This document shows positions 25,216 through 35,520 of a stretch of DNA of 64,000 nucleotides, piece after piece. Source of the DNA: Porticoccaceae bacterium. GTDB taxonomy: Bacteria > Pseudomonadota > Gammaproteobacteria > Pseudomonadales > Porticoccaceae. The DNA is taken from NCBI GenBank assembly GCA_028822155.1, contig JAPKEJ010000001.1, positions 1-64,000 on the forward strand, written 5' to 3'. A program made the translations under genes and the position numbers. Under the pieces are notes generated by a model that saw nothing but the letters and a program-made list of their open reading frames with translations, ran no database searches and was not told the origin of the DNA. Each line of letters starts with the position of its first letter. Position 1 is the stretch's first letter.

Positions 25216-26751
25216 GTGAAAAGAAAACCTGTGGTACTGATGATCTTGGATGGTTGTGGTCACAGCGACAAGAAAGATTTTAACGCTGTAGCCAACGCAA
25301 AAGCACCCATTTGGGAGAATCTTTGGGTGGACAACCCAAGTACCTTTATAGCAACGTCAGGCGAGGATGTCGGATTACCCGATGGGCAGATGGGCAACTC
25401 CGAAGTCGGGCATATGACCATCGGCGCAGGCCGAGTTATCTACCAAAACTTCAGTCGCATTAATAAAGCTATTAGTGATGGTGATTTTTACACCAATTCA
25501 ATTTACTGCGACGCAATAGATAAGGTCGTTAAGACTAATAAAGCTGTGCATATTCTTGGCTTACTTTCCCCTGGCGGAGTGCATAGCCACGAAGATCATA
25601 TTAACGCCATGATTGAGCTAGCAGCACAACGCGGTGCTGAGAAAATATATGTACACGCATTCCTAGACGGCCGTGACTGCCCACCTCGCAGCGCTCAGTC
25701 ATCGCTAGAAAAAACGCATCGACTATGCGAGAGCTTAGGGGTAGCGAAAATTGCTTCAATGATTGGCCGCTTTTATGCCATGGACCGCGATAATCGCTGG
25801 GATCGCATCAATCAGGCGTACCAGCTAATTACCGAGGGTCTCGCCGCGCACTCTGCCCTTGACCCCATAACTGCCCTTACAGCTGCTTATGCGCGAGGGG
25901 AAGATGATGAATTTGTCAGCGCTACCAGTATTGGTAATCCAAGCGAAGCCCCTGCAGTATTAGAAAATGGGGATGCAGTAATTTTTATGAACTTTCGGCC
26001 AGACAGGGTTCGAGAGCTGACTCACGCGATAGTTAGCCAAAACTTTAATGACTTCGAACGCCAAGTCGTTCGTTTACCGAGCACCTTTGTAACCACCACA
26101 GAATACGAAAGTACTCTGACTTGCCCCTGTGCGTTTCCGACAATCCCCATCGTAAATTCTCTTGGCGAATTTTTATCGGATCAGGGCAAGCGTCAATTAC
26201 GTATTGCCGAAACCGAAAAATATGCTCACGTTACTTTTTTTATGAGTGGTGGCCGAGAGGCAATGTATCAGGGGGAAGAACGAAAATTACTGCCCTCGCT
26301 GGACGTTGCTACCTACGATCAGCAGCCAGAAATGAGCGCCCCAGAAGTAACTCTTAAATTAATAGAGGCCATCGAATCTAACCAGTTCGACACTATTATC
26401 TGTAACTACGCTAACTGCGACATGGTCGGACACACCGGTGATTATGAGGCCGCGATGCTCGCCGTTGAAGCAGTGGATGGTTGTTTGAAAAGAGTTTTAG
26501 CTAGTTTGGCCCGTGTGGGTGGTCAAGCCCTAATAACAGCCGATCACGGTAACGTAGAAATGATGTTTGATGAAGTATCAAATCAGCCTCATACCCAACA
26601 TACCACTTTGCCCGTCCCGTTAGTTTATGTTGGTAGGCCTGGGGTAAAACTTGATGTCGGTGGATCTCTCGCCGATATTGCTCCCACCCTGTTGGCTCTG
26701 ATGGATATGGAACAACCGGCTGAAATGACTGGCCGCTCTTTACTTTTATAG
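25216..26751 (+). CDS. gpmI: 2,3-bisphosphoglycerate-independent phosphoglycerate mutase
   Basis: A 511-residue Mn-dependent enzyme interconverting 3- and 2-phosphoglycerate. It starts KRKPVVLMILDGCGHS. The phospho-serine motif is GNSEVGHMTIGAGR, and the later metal ligands are ADHGNVEMM and QPHTQHTTLPVPLV. GTG start at 25216, with AAGGAA upstream. The stop overlaps the track's GTG of envC, and gpmI-envC-ctpA is also the order in Pseudomonas, so an operon is very likely. Confidence 0.96.
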   Translation: MKRKPVVLMILDGCGHSDKKDFNAVANAKAPIWENLWVDNPSTFIATSGEDVGLPDGQMGNSEVGHMTIGAGRVIYQNFSRINKAISDGDFYTNSIYCDAIDKVVKTNKAVHILGLLSPGGVHSHEDHINAMIELAAQRGAEKIYVHAFLDGRDCPPRSAQSSLEKTHRLCESLGVAKIASMIGRFYAMDRDNRWDRINQAYQLITEGLAAHSALDPITALTAAYARGEDDEFVSATSIGNPSEAPAVLENGDAVIFMNFRPDRVRELTHAIVSQNFNDFERQVVRLPSTFVTTTEYESTLTCPCAFPTIPIVNSLGEFLSDQGKRQLRIAETEKYAHVTFFMSGGREAMYQGEERKLLPSLDVATYDQQPEMSAPEVTLKLIEAIESNQFDTIICNYANCDMVGHTGDYEAAMLAVEAVDGCLKRVLASLARVGGQALITADHGNVEMMFDEVSNQPHTQHTTLPVPLVYVGRPGVKLDVGGSLADIAPTLLALMDMEQPAEMTGRSLLL

Positions 26752-27947
26752 TGGATTCTATGCTGCGATTAAGCTCGGCTGCAACGCCGATAAGCTCGTC
26801 AACCTTAGTACCCCGCCTGCAGAGACTTCTTGCCGGCGTTTTTGTCAGCCTCATCCTTAATTCAATTGCCGTCGCCGACGATAGTTCGCAGGCTGAGCTC
26901 GGCCGTCTTAAGCAGACTATTACAGACCTCGAAAAAACCCTAGCAACTAGTAGTGAAAAACAAAGCGGGATAGAAATAGAGCTTGTTCAAGTCGAAATTA
27001 CAGTCAGTAAAATTAATGCCGACATGCGCCTGATCCGTCAAGAAATTGAATCGGCGAAGAAAAAAATCACCGAAAAAAATAGCGAAAGAATCTCTATAGA
27101 GAATCGCATTACTCAACAAAATGGCGCGATCATCGAACAAATAAGGGCTGCACACAAACTCGGCGATCAAGAACCCATCAAACTATTACTCAACCAAGAA
27201 GATCCAAAAGCAATTTCTCGAATGTTTAAATACTACGATTACTTTCTTGAAGCTCGGAGCGAAAAAATTGAAGGATATGTGGCTGATGTAACAGCACTGA
27301 CTAATGTCATTGAGACCATTAATAAGAACAAACTAGGGTTAGTCGCCTCTAGAAAATCCCTCTCTCTGCAGCAAGAAAAACTAGCCATTCAGGTTGCCAA
27401 ACGAAAGTCGACCTTAGATAAAATTCAGCTGACGATGGCTGGTGACCAAAAAAGGTTAAGTGGGTTACAGAAACAACGCAGACAGCTAGAGCAGGTACTT
27501 AACGCTGTACAAGAAGCGGTAGAGGATCTGGTTTTACCTGCCCAATCCCAATCATTCAAGTCGCGCAAAGGGAAGCTTCGATGGCCAATTAAGGGCCGTT
27601 TAGCTCACCGTTTTGGTGCCGCGCGCAATGGCCCAATAAAATGGCAGGGCTGGCTAATCAACGCCAATGCAGGCGCAGAAGTAAAATCAGTTCACCAAGG
27701 TCGTGTAGTTTTCTCTAACTATCTAAGAGGATTTGGCTTGCTCTTGATCATAGAGCACGGCAATGGTTACATGACACTCTACGGCCACAATCAAGAACTA
27801 TTGAAAGATACTGGAGACTCAGTACAAACTAACGAGGCAGTAGCGCGAGCTGGAAACACAGGCGGATTAAAAAAATCGGCACTGTATTTCGAAATCCGTA
27901 GCCAAGGAAAACCAGCCAACCCAAAAACATGGATGGCGAAATCTTAA
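26751..27947 (+). CDS. envC: Murein hydrolase activator EnvC (degenerate LytM domain)
   Basis: A periplasmic protein of 398 residues: signal-like hydrophobic segment (LLAGVFVSLILNSIAVA), long coiled coil (about 45-255, rich in Glu/Lys/Gln) and a C-terminal LytM/M23-type domain (WPIKGRLAHRFGAARN, IIEHGNGYMTLYGHN). The zinc ligands of active M23 enzymes are incomplete, as in E. coli EnvC, which activates amidases AmiA/B at the division site rather than cutting murein itself. GTG 26751 overlaps the gpmI stop; ATG 26760 is an equally good start. It lies between gpmI and ctpA. Confidence 0.92.
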   Translation: MDSMLRLSSAATPISSSTLVPRLQRLLAGVFVSLILNSIAVADDSSQAELGRLKQTITDLEKTLATSSEKQSGIEIELVQVEITVSKINADMRLIRQEIESAKKKITEKNSERISIENRITQQNGAIIEQIRAAHKLGDQEPIKLLLNQEDPKAISRMFKYYDYFLEARSEKIEGYVADVTALTNVIETINKNKLGLVASRKSLSLQQEKLAIQVAKRKSTLDKIQLTMAGDQKRLSGLQKQRRQLEQVLNAVQEAVEDLVLPAQSQSFKSRKGKLRWPIKGRLAHRFGAARNGPIKWQGWLINANAGAEVKSVHQGRVVFSNYLRGFGLLLIIEHGNGYMTLYGHNQELLKDTGDSVQTNEAVARAGNTGGLKKSALYFEIRSQGKPANPKTWMAKS

Positions 27948-28006
27948 ATAAGAGACTAAGGTTTAATCTTGCGATTTAAATTAGGCAATATCCAAGGGAC
28001 TCAAGA

Positions 28007-29344
28007 ATGTTAAGAATTTCTATTGTTGTATCACTTCTATTAGCACTACTGCCAGCCTACGGGGAAACCCCCGAGGAAAGTTCAGTCTCAGATGAAAAAG
28101 TGACCGCCCAAGAACGACTACCTTTAAAAGAATTAAGGCTGTTTACTCAAGTTTTCGAACAAATTCGTCAAGGTTATGTCGAAGAGGTCACTGATACAGA
28201 GTTGTTAGAAAATGCGATCGCTGGTTTAGTAACCGGTTTAGACCCTCATTCGACTTATCTCAAGGCAGATGATTATGGTGATCTTCAGGAAAGGGCCACT
28301 GGAGAGTATGGCGGTCTCGGCATGGAAGTTGGTGCAGACAATGGCATGATAAGGGTTATCTCTCCTATTGATGATACGCCAGCGTTTAAAGCGGGTATTG
28401 AAGCAGGCGATCTAATCATCGAAATGAATGATTCGCCGGTGCGAGGCATTGGTCTGCAAAAAGCTATTGATAAACTCCGCGGGGAGAAGGGCACCAGTAT
28501 TAAGCTGACCATCTACCGAGAAGGTGAAGAGGGTCCTCTGACCTTTAATATTGTTCGTGACATTATTCAAATAAGCGCTGTTCGCAGCCGTCTGCTAGAG
28601 CGGGGTTACGGTTATGTACGCATCGCCCAATTTCAAGCCAGTTCCGGGGAAGACTTTGTTGAGGAAGTTGAAAAACTTAAGGCGTCCAGCCTATCTGAGG
28701 AGGGCTCAAAGGCTCAAGGCCTTAAGGGTCTAGTGATAGATTTAAGAAATAATCCGGGTGGCTTAGTTCCAGCATCCGTTAAGATTGCCGATGCCCTTCT
28801 AGACAGCGGCACTGTGGTATACACCGAAGGAAGACTACCCAGCGCCAACCATCGATTTGAAGCACAAGCTGGAGATATACTTGATGGCTTGCCCGTGGTG
28901 GTTTTGATAAATGGCGGCAGTGCATCGGCGTCAGAAATTGTTGCTGGCGCACTACAAGATAATCGTCGAGCTGCCATTGTGGGCACCCAAAGTTTTGGCA
29001 AAGGGTCTGTGCAAACAGTGATGCCTCTGGGCGATGGCCGAGCAGTAAAGCTTACTACCGCTCGCTATTTCACACCCAGTGGTCGATCTATCCAAGCAGA
29101 AGGAATTGTGCCTGATATTGTTGTCGAGCGAGCTGAAATCCGGCCCTATAAAACACCAGATAGAGTTAAAGAAGCTGATCTTGATGGTCATTTAGAATCT
29201 GAAAATAAGACAACCGAAGAAGGTAATTCGAAAACAGACGGCGCCGAGGAACAACAGCCTGCTATTAGCGACAATCAACTCTACGAGGCACTCAACCTGC
29301 TAAAGGGTTTTCACCTATTAGGCCGTAGCGGCATAATAGATTAA
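28007..29344 (+). CDS. ctpA: S41-family carboxy-terminal processing peptidase
   Basis: A 445-residue exported serine protease. The signal sequence is MLRISIVVSLLLALLPAYG. A PDZ domain spans about residues 90-180 (GLGMEVGADNGMIRVISPIDDTP). The S41 core has GLVIDLRNNPGGLVP, catalytic Ser in GGSASASEIVAGALQD and Lys in GTQSFGKGSVQTV. The C-terminus is acidic and low-complexity (KTTEEGNSKTDGAEEQQP). Homologues trim periplasmic murein hydrolases and other envelope proteins, which fits its place after envC. It is convergent with parC, 22 bp away. Confidence 0.93.
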   Translation: MLRISIVVSLLLALLPAYGETPEESSVSDEKVTAQERLPLKELRLFTQVFEQIRQGYVEEVTDTELLENAIAGLVTGLDPHSTYLKADDYGDLQERATGEYGGLGMEVGADNGMIRVISPIDDTPAFKAGIEAGDLIIEMNDSPVRGIGLQKAIDKLRGEKGTSIKLTIYREGEEGPLTFNIVRDIIQISAVRSRLLERGYGYVRIAQFQASSGEDFVEEVEKLKASSLSEEGSKAQGLKGLVIDLRNNPGGLVPASVKIADALLDSGTVVYTEGRLPSANHRFEAQAGDILDGLPVVVLINGGSASASEIVAGALQDNRRAAIVGTQSFGKGSVQTVMPLGDGRAVKLTTARYFTPSGRSIQAEGIVPDIVVERAEIRPYKTPDRVKEADLDGHLESENKTTEEGNSKTDGAEEQQPAISDNQLYEALNLLKGFHLLGRSGIID

Positions 29345-29358
29345 AGAGCCTTGATTCA

Positions 29359-29380
29359 ATGCGGGCTTATTTGCCCGCAT
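29359..29380. terminator. Possible shared hairpin at the ctpA/parC convergence
   Basis: ATGCGGGC and GCCCGCAT form a perfect 8-bp stem with loop TTATTT, overlapping the parC stop codon. Neither strand has a clear U tract, so confidence is low. Confidence 0.3.
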
Positions 29381-31622
29381 CGACATCCAGACGATCAACT
29401 TTTTGGAACCCGCGGGGCAACTTATGTCCGCGCCTGCCTCGCTCGCCACGATAATGCTCTAAGTCTTTAGGCTTCATCACCAGATAGCGTTTACCCGAGT
29501 GGACGACTAGAGAATCAGATTCACCAACCACCGCATAATCAACCACAAATTCTTCTCGGCTTTGCAATCTAGACCCTGGAATATTGATTATTTTATTACC
29601 TTTGCCCCTCGCTAATTCAGGGACATCTCCAATAGCAAAAACTAACATACGACCTTCATTACTCACTGCGGCAATATAGGCATCACCTTGGCCAACCATC
29701 TTTGGCTGCAAAATTCGACCACCTTTGGGAACGCTTACTACCGCCTTACCTGCTTTGTTTTTAGTGAACAGCTCTCCAACTGTAGTAATAAAACCATAGC
29801 CAGCGTCAGTGCCCATCAATATTTTTTGGTCATCGGCACCCATAATCACATCAGTAAAGAGCGCACCTGTTGGCAAATTTAACCGCCCAGTAGCCGGCTC
29901 GCCCTGACCTCGGGCCGAGGGCAGTGTATGCCCCGCTAAAGAGTAGTAACGGCCAGTAGAGTCTTGCAAAAATACATTCTGGTTACTACGCCCAAGCGCT
30001 GCCGAGAGGAATTTGTCCCCCGATTTATAGCTGAGACTGGTTGGGTCAATTTCATGTCCCTTAGCCGCTCTCACCCAACCCTTGTCCGACAGCACAACCG
30101 TAATAGGTTCTGCGGTTAAAAGATCTTTTTCATTAAACGCCTGAGCCTCAATGCGCTCCTTTAGGGGAGACCGGCGGGCATCGCCATATTCTTCAGCGGT
30201 GCTTTTTAGCTCAGTCTTCACCAGCGTTTTCAACCGAACATCTGAACTGAGTAGTAGTTCAAGCGCAGCCTTTTCATTTGCTAACTCATCTTGCTCACCG
30301 CGAATTTTAAATTCTTCCAGCCGCGCCAACTGACGTAACTTGGTATCCAAAATATATTCAGTTTGAATATCCGACAGGCTAAATCGAGCGATCAACGCCG
30401 GTTTAGGTTCATCCTCAGTGCGAATAATATTAATCACCTCGTCGATATTTAAAAAGGCGATCAACAAACCATCTAATAGATGTAATCGCTTATCTACTTT
30501 TTGTAATCGAAATTCGAGGCGTCGTCGCGTCACATCAATACGGAAATGTAACCATTCTTTGAGAATCTGACGTAAATTCATTACCGACGGCTTTCCATTA
30601 ATGCCAATAATGTTGAGGTTAATACGATAACTGCGCTCTAAGTCAGTGGTGGCAAAAAGATGGTCCATCAAGGTATCTATATCGATGCGGTTTGAGCGCG
30701 GTGTAATCACCAACCGTGTTGGATTCTCATGGTCCGACTCATCACGCAAATCTTCCACCATCGGTAGCTTTTTATTGCGCATTTGAGCAGCAATTTGCTC
30801 AAGAATTTTTGAACCCGAGGCCTGGAATGGAAGTGCAGTGACAATCACGTCACCCTCTTCTTTATGCCAAATCCCACGCATCTTTACCGAGCCGCGGCCG
30901 GTCTCATAGGTATTTAAGATGTCTGCTTGAGGCGTAATAATTTCGCCATCTGTTGGAAAATCAGGCGCTTTAATATACTCCATCAACTCTGGAATCGTCG
31001 CCTTGGGATTATCTAATAAATGCAGACAGGCATTAACCACTTCGTTGAGATTGTGGGGCGGAACATCCGTTGCCATACCCACCGCAATGCCAGTAGTACC
31101 GTTTAATAAAACGTTAGGAACACGGGCTGGAAGAATTTCTGGCTCATCCATAGTGGCATCAAAATTAGGCCTCCAGTTGGCTGTGCCCTGCCCCAGTTCA
31201 GACAGTAAAACGTCTGCATAGGCAGACAGTTTTGATTCGGTATAACGCATTGCAGCAAAGGACTTTGGGTCGTCTGCTGAGCCCCAATTACCCTGACCAT
31301 CCACCAACGGATAGCGGTATGAGAAAGGCTGAGCCATTAAGACCATAGCTTCATAGGCGGCACTGTCACCGTGAGGGTGAAACTTACCAATGACATCGCC
31401 TACTGTACGAGCCGACTTTTTATACTTTGCGCTAGCTTTTAAGCCCAGTTCACTCATGGCATAAACAATTCTGCGCTGCACCGGCTTTAATCCATCCCCG
31501 ATATGGGGCAGTGCACGATCGAGAATAACATACATGGAATAATCCAAGTAAGCCTGCTCGGTATAGATACTTACAGGCCTGCTTTCAAGACCCTGGTCAT
31601 TAAAGGTTACGATATCGTTCAT
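29367..31622 (-). CDS. parC: DNA topoisomerase IV subunit A
   Basis: A 751-residue breakage-reunion subunit that decatenates daughter chromosomes with ParE. The N-terminus reads [28 protein letters not shown]. The QRDR helix is [13 protein letters not shown], the catalytic Tyr lies in [11 protein letters not shown], and a GyrA/ParC beta-pinwheel is at the C-terminus without the GyrA box. Ser/Asp at the QRDR are wild-type-like (GDSAAYE). It lies 24 bp downstream of parE on the same strand, so the subunits are probably co-transcribed. Confidence 0.96.
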   Translation of the reverse strand: MNDIVTFNDQGLESRPVSIYTEQAYLDYSMYVILDRALPHIGDGLKPVQRRIVYAMSELGLKASAKYKKSARTVGDVIGKFHPHGDSAAYEAMVLMAQPFSYRYPLVDGQGNWGSADDPKSFAAMRYTESKLSAYADVLLSELGQGTANWRPNFDATMDEPEILPARVPNVLLNGTTGIAVGMATDVPPHNLNEVVNACLHLLDNPKATIPELMEYIKAPDFPTDGEIITPQADILNTYETGRGSVKMRGIWHKEEGDVIVTALPFQASGSKILEQIAAQMRNKKLPMVEDLRDESDHENPTRLVITPRSNRIDIDTLMDHLFATTDLERSYRINLNIIGINGKPSVMNLRQILKEWLHFRIDVTRRRLEFRLQKVDKRLHLLDGLLIAFLNIDEVINIIRTEDEPKPALIARFSLSDIQTEYILDTKLRQLARLEEFKIRGEQDELANEKAALELLLSSDVRLKTLVKTELKSTAEEYGDARRSPLKERIEAQAFNEKDLLTAEPITVVLSDKGWVRAAKGHEIDPTSLSYKSGDKFLSAALGRSNQNVFLQDSTGRYYSLAGHTLPSARGQGEPATGRLNLPTGALFTDVIMGADDQKILMGTDAGYGFITTVGELFTKNKAGKAVVSVPKGGRILQPKMVGQGDAYIAAVSNEGRMLVFAIGDVPELARGKGNKIINIPGSRLQSREEFVVDYAVVGESDSLVVHSGKRYLVMKPKDLEHYRGERGRRGHKLPRGFQKVDRLDVDAGK

Positions 31623-31646
31623 CGTTTTTCCCGTATTATAAAAAGT

Positions 31647-33539
31647 TTAAAGATCACTATTATTCGCCAAATTACCCTTTTTTTCCAACCAACTACGTCG
31701 ATCTGGCGCACGTTTTTTCGACAGTAGCATATCCAAAACACTATTCGTATTATCACCGTGTTCTAAGGTTAGCTGGACTAATCGCCTAGTGTCTGGATCC
31801 ATGGTTGTTTCACGTAATTGCAGCGGATTCATCTCTCCTAGCCCTTTGAAACGCTGCACATTCACTTTTCCACGCTTTTTTTCCGCCTGAATCCGGTCAA
31901 GGATACCCTGCTTTTCAGCCTCGTCCAACGCATAGTAGACGTCTTTACCTACATCAATCCTAAACAGTGGCGGCATGGCCACGTAAATATGGCCTTGGCT
32001 GATTAAGGGTCTAAAATGTCGCACGAAAAGTGCACAGAGTAGGGTAGCAATATGTAACCCATCCGAGTCGGCATCGGCCAAAATACACACCTTGTGATAT
32101 CGCAAAGAGCTTATGTCCTCTGACGCTGGATCCACCCCCAGCGCGACTGAGATGTCATGGACCTCCTGAGAACCAAGAATCTCCTGAGAATCGACTTCCC
32201 AAGTGTTTAAAATTTTTCCGCGCAACGGCATGATCGCTTGATTTTCGCGGCTACGCGCTTGTTTCGCGGAACCACCCGCAGAATCTCCTTCAACAAGAAA
32301 CAGCTCGCAGCGTTCTGGTTCGCCACTAGAACAGTCGGCTAACTTACCAGGGAGTGCGGGCCCCTGAGTAATTTTTTTACGCACCACTTTTTTACTGGCG
32401 CGCATGCGTCGCTGTGCAGCAAAAATGCAAAGGTCAGCAAGTTTCTCAGCGTCTTCAGTGTGCTGGTTTAACCATAGGCTAAAAGAGTCTTTAACCACAC
32501 CGGAAGTAAAAGCAGCCACTTCACGAGAGGATAGCCGGTCTTTGGTCTGACCGGAAAACTGCGGATCCGCAAGCTTGGAGGAAAGTACGAAACTACAACG
32601 GTCCCAAATATCATCGGGTGTTAATTTAATACCCCTAGGCAGTAAGTTTCTAAACTCGCAGAACTCGCGCATGGCTTCCAATAACCCAGTACGCATGCCA
32701 TTGACGTGAGTTCCGCCTTGGGGAGTGGGAATTAGATTAACGTAACTTTCTTGAACTAACTCGCCGCCCTCAGGCAACCATTGAACAGCCCAATCTACCG
32801 CTTCGTTTTCCGCCGAAAAGGCACCGATAAAAGGCTCGGCCGGCAGCACCTCCCAGCCATGCAAAGCACCCGCCAAATAATCTTTTAGACCATCTTCGTA
32901 ATACCACTCTTCATTGTCATTAGTATTCTCATCATGGAAACTCACGGTCAAACCACCGCAAAGAACTGCCTTAGCGCGAAGCACATGACGTAATCGAGAG
33001 ACAGAGAATTTGATCGAGTCAAAGTAAACTGCATTTGGCCAAAAGCGTAAAATCGTCCCGGTATTACGTTGCCCACAGGTATCAATAACTTTCAAATCTG
33101 AGGTTTTCTCGCCGTTGGCAAACATCATTTGATGTACTTTTCCATCACGTTTGACCGTCACTTCTAAGATGTTTGACAGTGCATTGACAACAGATACACC
33201 TACACCGTGCAGGCCGCCTGAGAACTGGTAGTTATCATTGGAAAATTTGCCCCCAGAATGCAAGGTTGAAAGAATGACTTCAACCCCGGGAAGACCCTGC
33301 TCTGGATGAATGTCTACCGGCATACCCCGGCCATCATCGTAGACCGTTATAGACCCATCTTTATGCAGGGTAACCTCAACACGGCTAGCATGGCCAGCCA
33401 ACGCCTCATCGACACTGTTGTCGACAACCTCTTGGGCTAGATGGTTTGGCCGGGTGGTATCGGTATACATGCCCGGGCGTTTACGAACGGGATCTAGGCC
33501 GGTAAGAACTTCGATGTCTTTTGCGTTGTAGTTGCTCAT
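31647..33539 (-). CDS. parE: DNA topoisomerase IV subunit B
   Basis: The 630-residue ATPase subunit of topoisomerase IV. GHKL ATPase motifs are EVVDNSVDEALAGHAS, DDGRGMPVDIHPE and GGLHGVGVSVVNALS. The TOPRIM domain has ELFLVEGDSAGGSAKQAR and ADADSDGLHIATLL, and the C-terminus has QRFKGLGEMNP. It lacks the long GyrB insert, which identifies ParE. It follows yqiA by 13 bp and is part of the nudF-yqiB-cpdA-yqiA-parE-parC series. Confidence 0.96.
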   Translation of the reverse strand: MSNYNAKDIEVLTGLDPVRKRPGMYTDTTRPNHLAQEVVDNSVDEALAGHASRVEVTLHKDGSITVYDDGRGMPVDIHPEQGLPGVEVILSTLHSGGKFSNDNYQFSGGLHGVGVSVVNALSNILEVTVKRDGKVHQMMFANGEKTSDLKVIDTCGQRNTGTILRFWPNAVYFDSIKFSVSRLRHVLRAKAVLCGGLTVSFHDENTNDNEEWYYEDGLKDYLAGALHGWEVLPAEPFIGAFSAENEAVDWAVQWLPEGGELVQESYVNLIPTPQGGTHVNGMRTGLLEAMREFCEFRNLLPRGIKLTPDDIWDRCSFVLSSKLADPQFSGQTKDRLSSREVAAFTSGVVKDSFSLWLNQHTEDAEKLADLCIFAAQRRMRASKKVVRKKITQGPALPGKLADCSSGEPERCELFLVEGDSAGGSAKQARSRENQAIMPLRGKILNTWEVDSQEILGSQEVHDISVALGVDPASEDISSLRYHKVCILADADSDGLHIATLLCALFVRHFRPLISQGHIYVAMPPLFRIDVGKDVYYALDEAEKQGILDRIQAEKKRGKVNVQRFKGLGEMNPLQLRETTMDPDTRRLVQLTLEHGDNTNSVLDMLLSKKRAPDRRSWLEKKGNLANNSDL

Positions 33540-33552
33540 GGCACTCTTATAG

Positions 33553-34140
33553 TTAGTTTATGGTTGAATCTGAAATCAAGAACTGGTGAATCGCTACCAG
33601 ATGCTGATCATAATCTATAAAGCTGTGGTCGCCACCCTGTTCGATAATTATTTTTGCTCCAGTATAGCGGGACTGAGCATCTCGGTAATCAAGTACTTCA
33701 TCCCCAGATTGTAATAACACCAAATAATTTGCCAGATGGTTAACGTCGGCGGGGTCTATTTGCCGGAACTCTTCAATATGTTTTTTCTCGAACACCCATT
33801 TTTCACCCGTCACATAGTTAGCATTCTCGCCCAGCCAATGATCTAGGCCGCGATATGGACTAACCGCTGGGTTAACTAAGACGCCTCGCAAGTGGTATTG
33901 TTCGATCAAACAGGTAGCAAAAAAGCCACCCATAGAACTGCCGATTACAAAGACTGGCTCAGGTAAATGGTCTTCTACTATTGATTGAAGCATGTTTAAC
34001 GCGGCGATGCCAAAAGGCGGCAATGAGGGGCAAAGAAATTTAATTTCAGGGGCATTTAGCGCTAGCCACTGCTGTGTCTGAATTGCTTTTGTCGATTGAG
34101 GCGAGCTATTAAACCCGTGCAGATAGAGCAGTGCTGACAT
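33553..34140 (-). CDS. yqiA: YqiA-family esterase
   Basis: A 195-residue alpha/beta hydrolase. It begins LLYLHGFNSSPQSTKA, has the nucleophile elbow VIGSSMGGFFATCL, Asp in LLQSGDEVLDYR and His in GGDHSFIDYD. E. coli YqiA has esterase activity on palmitoyl-CoA and p-nitrophenyl esters; its cellular substrate is unknown. It sits between cpdA and parE as in E. coli, which supports the name. Confidence 0.9.
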   Translation of the reverse strand: MSALLYLHGFNSSPQSTKAIQTQQWLALNAPEIKFLCPSLPPFGIAALNMLQSIVEDHLPEPVFVIGSSMGGFFATCLIEQYHLRGVLVNPAVSPYRGLDHWLGENANYVTGEKWVFEKKHIEEFRQIDPADVNHLANYLVLLQSGDEVLDYRDAQSRYTGAKIIIEQGGDHSFIDYDQHLVAIHQFLISDSTIN

Positions 34141-34209
34141 AGAGTACTAATCTTAAAATCAAGCCGTATTATAGCCAAAGATTAGAGAAAGTCGTTGAAT
34201 GTTTTGGCA

Positions 34210-34995
34210 TTAGTATCCAGTATTTTGAACATCAGGGCTCTGATTAAAACCATCAATAAATTCGACGCCAGTTACTATGACTCCATCAGCCCTTAAGTCG
34301 AGCCATCGATAGCCTGGAGGTTCGCCTGACACGGCAAAATCATCGCTATTCTTTTTAAACTGAATACAACTGGATGGTGCGGTATGAAGAGCTAGTTCAC
34401 CCCACACCCCGTCAAACTGCTGATGCACATGGCCCGTTAATACCGCCTTCACATTGCCATGCTCTATGAGCAGATCATAGAGGGAGCCCGCATTTTGGAT
34501 TTTTTGTGTATCCAGCCAACGACAACCAACCTCAACAGGACTATGGTGCATTGCGATTAAAACTGCCTTCCCTGCAAGTTTCTCAAGCCCCACCTTCACC
34601 TGCCGTAATTGCTCATCAGAAATATGGCCAATCGGCGTTCCCGACTGAGAGCTATCTAAGGTTAAGATCCCCCAATTACCCATCTCAGTAACAGGACTCG
34701 GAGGATAATTAATCAGACCCTCTCGCATCAGATCAAAGTCGTCATGGTTACCGGGTAACCAAATGACCTGCTTGTCATTTTCTAGTAATAGCTGGTTGAG
34801 CAGTATGTAAGTCTCTGCAGTTGATTTAGCCGATAGATCACCGGACAGCAGCAGCAGATCATCCCCTCGCCCCTGAGTATCAAGCGCCTGAAGAACCGCC
34901 TTAAAACTATCTAAGGTATTAACGCCAGCCAAGATTGAATTTCCGTCTGGTCCCAGGTGGAGGTCAGTTATTTGGGTTATTTTAAGGCAGTCCAT
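34210..34995 (-). CDS. cpdA: 3',5'-cyclic-AMP phosphodiesterase CpdA
   Basis: A 261-residue calcineurin-like metallophosphoesterase. The metal-binding series is ITQITDLHLG, LLSGDLSAKST, WLPGNHDDF, IAMHHSPVEVG and LTGHVHQQFDG. These are class III cAMP phosphodiesterase motifs. It lowers cAMP in the cytoplasm. It follows yqiB by 5 bp on the same strand and precedes yqiA, the enterobacterial and pseudomonad order. Confidence 0.9.
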   Translation of the reverse strand: MDCLKITQITDLHLGPDGNSILAGVNTLDSFKAVLQALDTQGRGDDLLLLSGDLSAKSTAETYILLNQLLLENDKQVIWLPGNHDDFDLMREGLINYPPSPVTEMGNWGILTLDSSQSGTPIGHISDEQLRQVKVGLEKLAGKAVLIAMHHSPVEVGCRWLDTQKIQNAGSLYDLLIEHGNVKAVLTGHVHQQFDGVWGELALHTAPSSCIQFKKNSDDFAVSGEPPGYRWLDLRADGVIVTGVEFIDGFNQSPDVQNTGY

Positions 34996-35000
34996 CGTGG

Positions 35001-35441
35001 TTAGGCTTCCAAAACCACAATGCCGTGGTGTAAACCATAAGACAGCACTTCACCTAGAAAGATGTTCCACTGCCACTTTTCATCTCTAGCCTGAAGTCCC
35101 ACTTTCTCAGTTAAAGCCCAGGGAATCGTTCGATCTGAGCACCACTCAATGACCTCAACCATTTTTGCATCGCGATATAAACGCGCCTTTACCTCAATTC
35201 TGGGCATCCAGTGTGGGCCTGCCTGCTCGGTAACAATATTCAAAGTACTGGTATACTTTGCCACCTCAATTACCTCAATAGATAATCCTGCTATTGACCG
35301 CTCCTGATAATAAAGCATCACCTTACAACCAACCTGCCTTGAATCTATGGCAATTTTCTGTAGCCGTCGATAGTTACGCTCGCACTCATCATGCAACCCC
35401 GTCAAATCCATATGTCGTTTTCGGTTTTCAAAAACTGTCAC
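35001..35441 (-). CDS. yqiB: DUF1249 (YqiB) family protein
   Basis: A 146-residue protein of unknown function, recognised by the pattern LTGLHDECERNYRRLQKI and IEVKARLYRDAKMVEVIEWCSDR, plus its place between nudF and cpdA. It has no signal peptide or membrane segment and is predicted cytoplasmic. No catalytic motif is apparent. Confidence 0.85.
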   Translation of the reverse strand: MTVFENRKRHMDLTGLHDECERNYRRLQKIAIDSRQVGCKVMLYYQERSIAGLSIEVIEVAKYTSTLNIVTEQAGPHWMPRIEVKARLYRDAKMVEVIEWCSDRTIPWALTEKVGLQARDEKWQWNIFLGEVLSYGLHHGIVVLEA

Positions 35442-35520
35442 GTGTTCTCTTCCTGTAACCCATCGTCGCTATGATAAGGTAAATCATAGCGCTATTTTAC
35501 TCTCTAATCTGCTAAATATT

